Translations under genes and position numbers: made by a program
Part shown: piece after piece, positions 23,091 through 26,439 of the stretch
How the letters are laid out: every line of letters starts with the position of its first letter
Numbering within the stretch: the stretch's first letter is position 1
Source of the DNA: Flavobacteriaceae bacterium
GTDB taxonomy: Bacteria; Bacteroidota; Bacteroidia; Flavobacteriales; Flavobacteriaceae
Direction of reading: 5' to 3'
DNA: 26,439 nucleotides
Assembly: GCA_003533785.1 (NCBI GenBank)
Contig: DQCR01000034.1
Span: 1,672 to 28,110 of the forward strand
The notes under the pieces: generated by a model
What the model was told of the DNA's origin: nothing
Database searches by the model: none
What the model saw: only the letters and a program-made list of their open reading frames with translations

Positions 23091-23863
23091 TTCAGCACGA
23101 TGGGTTGGTACCCTTCTGGTATTTCAAAGGGGAAAGTGATTTTTTTGGGGAAGGTTAACCGGGAAAACTCCAACTGCAACTGCAACAGCTGCTTGCCATC
23201 AAAATAAGAAATTTCGACTCGCTTGGGAAGGTTCTGTCCGCCTACGTTCTGATATTCTGGATACTTAAAGGATAGTATGTTTTGCCCCTGCGGCAACACA
23301 AATCGCTGTTCTTTTAGAAGAAAGGTTGTCGGATTGACAAAGTATGTCGGTTGGAGGTCTTTTAGGCTCCCCCTGGGCGTCAAAACATAATCAATAGGGT
23401 TGGTGATTTGTCGCCACTTTCCCTTTTGAGGCAATAGAACTGGGACTCCCAATAGGAGGTCTTGTATGTTTTTAAATCCAAATTCAGTGTTGAATAACCG
23501 ATTGATAAAAGCTATCTCACCCTCAAAAAACGTTTTTTGAAACTTTTCGTAAAACTGAACTTCTTTGGGGGTAAGCATAAGTTTAGCGATTGGGATCAGC
23601 ATATTGGCACTCATCCAAATTTTTTGGTTTTGAGTCATCCGTAAACTAACGACGACTTGTTGCTTGTTTTTTCCATTGTCGTAGGTGGCTTTGAGCCTAC
23701 CCCTGAGATGATTGAATTGTGGGTGCTGCTTTTGTATTTCTTTAGCCAAAAGTCTTAAGTCAACTTTGTTGACTGGAGCCTTTGTCGGCAAAACGGCAAC
23801 CGACTTACAGCCTCCCCAGAAAAGCCCCGTCAAAATCAATATTAAAATTCTTTTATAACTCAT
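23087..23863 (-). CDS. DUF4292 lipoprotein
   Basis: 258 residues with a lipoprotein signal (LFWGGC, acylated Cys 19). The rest fits DUF4292, a Bacteroidetes family with a LolB/LolA-like all-beta shape: early LRGRLKATYDNGKNKQQVVVSLRM, then ANMLIPIAKLMLTPKEVQFYEKFQKTFFEG. A role in carrying or sensing lipids or lipoproteins is plausible but unproven. It overlaps the nucleotidyltransferase by four bases upstream (23860-23863) and EnvC by four bases downstream, so the three are translationally coupled and probably serve envelope building. Confidence 0.83.
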   Translation of the reverse strand: MSYKRILILILTGLFWGGCKSVAVLPTKAPVNKVDLRLLAKEIQKQHPQFNHLRGRLKATYDNGKNKQQVVVSLRMTQNQKIWMSANMLIPIAKLMLTPKEVQFYEKFQKTFFEGEIAFINRLFNTEFGFKNIQDLLLGVPVLLPQKGKWRQITNPIDYVLTPRGSLKDLQPTYFVNPTTFLLKEQRFVLPQGQNILSFKYPEYQNVGGQNLPKRVEISYFDGKQLLQLQLEFSRLTFPKKITFPFEIPEGYQPIVLK

Positions 23864-24876
23864 TTCAAGCTTGAATAATCGCCCAGGTTCACTTCTTTAA
23901 AGTTGCCGTCAAAATACACTTTATTCCCGATCATGGCATGCGCCAATTCCGCGTTGTGAATTTCCGTCTCTTTCTGAATCAAGCAGTGGCTCAATTTGCT
24001 ACCATGAACCTGACTGCCGTCCCCCAGTGCCACATAGGGCCCCACGGTGCTGTTCTTGAGCACCACGCCTTCACCGATGAAACAAGGGGGAATCAATTCA
24101 CTATTATCCAAAACCAAATCAGGTGCTATCAGAGCTTGTTCTTCTTGATCAAGGATTTTAAGCATCCGTGTATTGGTCTCAAGTGTAATTTGAGGGTTTC
24201 CACAATCCATCCATTCCTCAACTTGACCCGGAAAGAAACGGTAGCCCTCTTTCATCATCGCGAGAATCCCGTCGTTGATTTGGTATTCTTGGCCCGGCAA
24301 TAATTGTCTATTTACGATTTTGTTGAGCTTGGTCTTTAATACAGTAATGTCTTTGAAATAATAAATTCCAATGACCGCTTGGTTGGAAACGAAACGCTGT
24401 GGTTTTTCAACCAATCCCACAATTTCTTGATCCTTATTCAATTCGACAACACCGTATGCTGCGGGGTTTTCTACCGATTTTACCCATATCACCGCGTCCG
24501 CTTTAGGATCTAAAGTAAAGTCAGCTCGAATGAGGGTGTCGGCATAGGCCACCACGGCAGGACCCGAAAGAGAATCCGCGGCACACATAATGGCGTGACC
24601 AGTTCCTAGGGGTTTTTTTTGACGGTAAATTGTGGCCTCCGCTCCCAAGCTTTCCGCTAGGGACGTAAGTTGTTGAACAACTTCCTTTCCAAAATATGTT
24701 GGATCCCCGAGAATAAAAGCGACTTCATCAATAGGTGTATTCACCACTCGAGCAATTTCAGTGACCAATTGATTGACAATTGGGCTGCCTGCTACTGGAA
24801 GTAGCGGTTTGGGTGTTGTTAAGCTATGGGGGCGTAGCCGTGAGCCACGTCCTGCCATGGGTACAATTATTTTCAA
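23860..24876 (-). CDS. Sugar-1-phosphate nucleotidyltransferase
   Basis: 338 residues. The N-terminal nucleotide-binding signature is MAGRGSRLRPHSLTTPKPLLPV (7-28, with G9, G11, R13 and K23). GTGHAI (91-96) and YAD (111-113, metal-binding Asp) follow. The C-terminal third (about 250-338) has left-handed beta-helix-like hexapeptides (for example FIGEGVVLKNSTVGPYVALGD). Such enzymes make NDP-sugars (dTDP-glucose, GDP-mannose and the like) for surface polysaccharides. The exact sugar and base cannot be told. It follows dut after 27 bases. Confidence 0.87.
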   Translation of the reverse strand: MKIIVPMAGRGSRLRPHSLTTPKPLLPVAGSPIVNQLVTEIARVVNTPIDEVAFILGDPTYFGKEVVQQLTSLAESLGAEATIYRQKKPLGTGHAIMCAADSLSGPAVVAYADTLIRADFTLDPKADAVIWVKSVENPAAYGVVELNKDQEIVGLVEKPQRFVSNQAVIGIYYFKDITVLKTKLNKIVNRQLLPGQEYQINDGILAMMKEGYRFFPGQVEEWMDCGNPQITLETNTRMLKILDQEEQALIAPDLVLDNSELIPPCFIGEGVVLKNSTVGPYVALGDGSQVHGSKLSHCLIQKETEIHNAELAHAMIGNKVYFDGNFKEVNLGDYSSLK

Positions 24877-24903
24877 TTAATTAATGAATTTATATGATCT
24901 AAA

Positions 24904-25341
24904 TTATTGTTTTCCAGTACTTCCAAATCCAGATACGCCTCGTGAGGTTTCATTCAATTCTGCTGTCAATTCCCAAGCCACCTGTGAATAAGTCGCAATC
25001 ACCAATTGGGCAATTCTTTCTCCAGGTTGAAGGGTGTAGGCTTCCTTGGAGAGATTCACTAAAATCACTCCAATCTCTCCTCGATAATCGGCGTCGATAG
25101 TCCCTGGGGCATTTAAGACCGTAATTCCATACTTTGCTGCAAGGCCGCTTCGGGGACGCACCTGGGCCTCCAGTCCTTGCGGCAATGCAATTTTTAGGCC
25201 TGTGCCTACAATCTGTTGTTCCAATGGAGCCAGTTCCAAAGGCTCTGCGAGATGCGCTCTTAAATCCAATCCGGCTGACTGAGGCGTTGCATAGGCTGGC
25301 AGATCAAAAGGGCTTTCGTTAATTATAGGGACTCTTGTCAT
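24904..25341 (-). CDS. dut: Deoxyuridine 5'-triphosphate nucleotidohydrolase (dUTPase)
   Basis: 145 residues, normal for the trimeric enzyme. All five motifs are present: SAGLDLRAH (22-30), [37 protein letters not shown] and the C-terminal [11 protein letters not shown]. It hydrolyses dUTP to dUMP and pyrophosphate, keeping uracil out of DNA and supplying dTMP synthesis. It leads the run dut, nucleotidyltransferase, DUF4292, EnvC. A variant promoter (TACTTTAG) lies upstream at 25359-25366. Confidence 0.96.
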   Translation of the reverse strand: MTRVPIINESPFDLPAYATPQSAGLDLRAHLAEPLELAPLEQQIVGTGLKIALPQGLEAQVRPRSGLAAKYGITVLNAPGTIDADYRGEIGVILVNLSKEAYTLQPGERIAQLVIATYSQVAWELTAELNETSRGVSGFGSTGKQ

Positions 25342-25358
25342 CTTATTTTATTGCCTTC

Positions 25359-25366
25359 CTAAAGTA
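25359..25366 (-). promoter_or_regulatory. Possible -7 element of dut (TTAG variant)
   Basis: Reads TACTTTAG on the minus strand, identical to the element before recA, 17 bases before the dut ATG. No TTG lies at the usual -33 spacing. Confidence 0.35.
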
Positions 25367-25393
25367 CAAAAATCGGGTGCTGAATAGGAATTC

Positions 25394-25510
25394 TTAGCCT
25401 AGATTTATTGGAAATCTTATCAACTGGTTTGGAATTCGTTCCGCTTCCCATTTCTGGATTTGCAGCCTTTTGAAGTCCGATGTACTCGCCAAAATTACTG
25501 GTATTCCCAT
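25394..25510 (-). other. Short open frame, possible gene remnant
   Basis: A 38-codon frame from an ATG at 25510 to a stop at 25394, between the GNAT gene and dut. It starts IPVILASTSDFKR, which recalls the LILASxSPRR start of Maf nucleotide pyrophosphatases, then diverges. It is too short to be a working Maf protein. It may be a remnant or chance; low confidence. Confidence 0.2.
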
Positions 25511-25526
25511 TCTATTAATCAACGGG

Positions 25527-26054
25527 CTAATCAAAAGAAAGAATACCGTAACTATAATTATCTTCCCAACCGTCACGAAGAGGAAGAATTTTTCGGTGCC
25601 TTCCCTCTCGCTGTAGCCCTGCTTTTTCTAAAACACGAATGGAGGCTTTATTGCTCACAGCAACTCCTGCCTCGATTCGGTGCAATTGCAAGGTGTCGAA
25701 GGCGAACCGAATCAACCTTTCTACTGCTTCTGTAGCATAACCGTAGTTCCAACAATTGGGGTGAATTGAGTAACTTATTTCTGCTTTTCGAAACCTTTCG
25801 GGTGCCAATACCAATCCCATTTCCCCGATAAATAGGCCCTCTTGATCAAACAGTACCCAGCCGTGCTCAGCAAAATTAGAGGGGTCTAGCTTGCCTTGAA
25901 GGACGTTGTGTGTTACTGCAATATTTTTGGGGATTCCAATCGTGTTGTATTGCGCCACTTGGGGTAAAGAATGAAGCCTGTAGACTTGGTTTAAGTGCTT
26001 CTTAGTTAAGGAACAAAACTGCAAACGTTCGGACTGGAGTTCAATTTTTAGCAT
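25527..26054 (-). CDS. GNAT-family N-acetyltransferase, RimJ/RimL type
   Basis: 175 residues starting LQSERLQFCSLTKKHLNQVY, the typical opening of RimJ/RimL-like acetyltransferases. The acetyl-CoA loop is NCWNYGYATEAVERLIRFAF (100-119), followed by LHRIEAGVAVSNKASIRVLEKAGLQREG (124-151), a strong family signature. RimJ/RimL members acetylate N-termini of ribosomal proteins, but many homologues modify other proteins or antibiotics. The start overlaps the DUF4345 gene stop by 14 bases, so the two are likely coupled. Confidence 0.88.
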   Translation of the reverse strand: MLKIELQSERLQFCSLTKKHLNQVYRLHSLPQVAQYNTIGIPKNIAVTHNVLQGKLDPSNFAEHGWVLFDQEGLFIGEMGLVLAPERFRKAEISYSIHPNCWNYGYATEAVERLIRFAFDTLQLHRIEAGVAVSNKASIRVLEKAGLQREGRHRKILPLRDGWEDNYSYGILSFD

Positions 26055-26439
26055 GGTCTTTGCTTGTATTTACTAGCATTACGAAAATGACCATCAATGC
26101 TAAAACTTCAAAGGCTAATTCCCGATAAGTAAAGGTCTGGTTCCAACCGTCTAAAATTAACCCTCCGATGCGACTCAGAACAAACCCCAGCGTCATTACT
26201 CCAGTCGCTTTTAAAAACCTGCGTTGTTCTGAAAGGTATCGTGTGGCCCAAAGCCAAAGCAACCCTATCGTTGCCATGAACCCCATCATCACTCGGAGTA
26301 TGGTTGTGCTTTGAGGGGTTGGCATCAACACATCGTATTTTTCCTGAAAAAACCATTCAGGATAAATATATCCCATAATACCTAAAATAAATAGAAATCC
26401 TCCAGCACTGAAATTAATGCCTTGAATAAGTTTGTTTTT
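26041..26439 (-). CDS. DUF4345-like membrane protein (5' end beyond the window)
   Basis: At least 132 residues; the frame stays open to the right edge, so the start codon is outside the window. The visible protein has about four hydrophobic segments: INFSAGGFLFILGIMGYIYPEW, then TTILRVMMGFMATIGLLWLWATRY, LKATGVMTLGFVLSRIGGLILDGW and AFEVLALMVIFVMLV. Spacing of these, the YPEW turn and the ILRVMMGF segment recall DUF4345 proteins, small four-helix membrane proteins of unknown role. An internal ATG at 26376 would drop most of the first helix, so it is probably not the true start. It overlaps the downstream GNAT gene by 14 bases. Confidence 0.7.
   Translation of the reverse strand, partial: KNKLIQGINFSAGGFLFILGIMGYIYPEWFFQEKYDVLMPTPQSTTILRVMMGFMATIGLLWLWATRYLSEQRRFLKATGVMTLGFVLSRIGGLILDGWNQTFTYRELAFEVLALMVIFVMLVNTSKDHAKN

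Noticed and set aside
1..26439. CRISPR arrays, insertion sequences, prophage or toxin-antitoxin modules
   Set aside because: No regularly spaced repeats, transposase, integrase, phage structural genes or paired toxin/antitoxin frames were seen.

Overview
The window reads as a piece of chromosome from a gliding, probably marine member of the Flavobacteriia (Bacteroidetes). The evidence is a gldH gliding lipoprotein next to ricT and a penicillin-binding protein 1A, a DUF4292 lipoprotein beside an EnvC-like protein, a bacterial HU-CCDC81/SPOR protein, a rhodanese-fused persulfide dioxygenase with split YeeE genes, the near absence of Shine-Dalgarno sequences, and many copies of the Bacteroidetes -7 promoter element TAnnTTTG. 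The window is densely coded: many neighbours overlap by 4 to 19 bases, and only one stretch longer than 300 bases lacks an intact gene.

Layout. Positions 1-37 hold the 5' end of a tRNA gene leaving the window on the minus strand, with its promoter. Positions 151-4161 form a sulfur module: a Crp/Fnr-family regulator, a TauE/SafE exporter, a metallo-beta-lactamase plus double-rhodanese fusion (persulfide dioxygenase/sulfurtransferase type) and two half-size YeeE/YedE permeases. Two near-identical palindromes, TGTAAC-N4-GTTACA, flank the regulator gene; the second sits at about -42 relative to a recognisable promoter for the exporter operon. Positions 4223-7551 hold envelope genes: a small outer-membrane barrel and a GNAT enzyme on plus, then on minus a lipoprotein with an orphan TonB-plug-like tail, an LpxR-type lipid A deacylase and a universal stress protein. 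Positions 7780-8974 encode a crotonase-family protein and QueD. Positions 8971-14017 (minus) carry pbp1A, gldH, ricT and the rhodanese tRNA hydroxylase trhO.

Positions 14018-14576 are the only long gap. They contain a decayed C-terminal half of a DUF4268-type gene, an unrecognised segment and a terminator. Downstream lie a secreted M24 peptidase (minus), recA-phzF (plus), plsC (minus), trpS (plus), dprA (minus), the HU/SPOR protein (plus), then a minus-strand run read from high to low coordinates: a DUF4345 membrane protein (cut by the window end), a GNAT enzyme, dut, a sugar nucleotidyltransferase, a DUF4292 lipoprotein and an EnvC-like coiled-coil/LytM protein.

How the parts work together. 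The best candidate for a distinct system is the sulfur module with its own regulator and operators. The recognition helix of the regulator has Val where E. coli CRP has Glu181, and the operators have A where the CRP site has G at half-site position 7, a pairing that fits classical CRP specificity genetics. Three cysteines in the sensory domain could serve as a sulfur switch (inference). The rest is mostly housekeeping: peptidoglycan and envelope assembly, DNA recombination and uptake, tRNA modification and charging.
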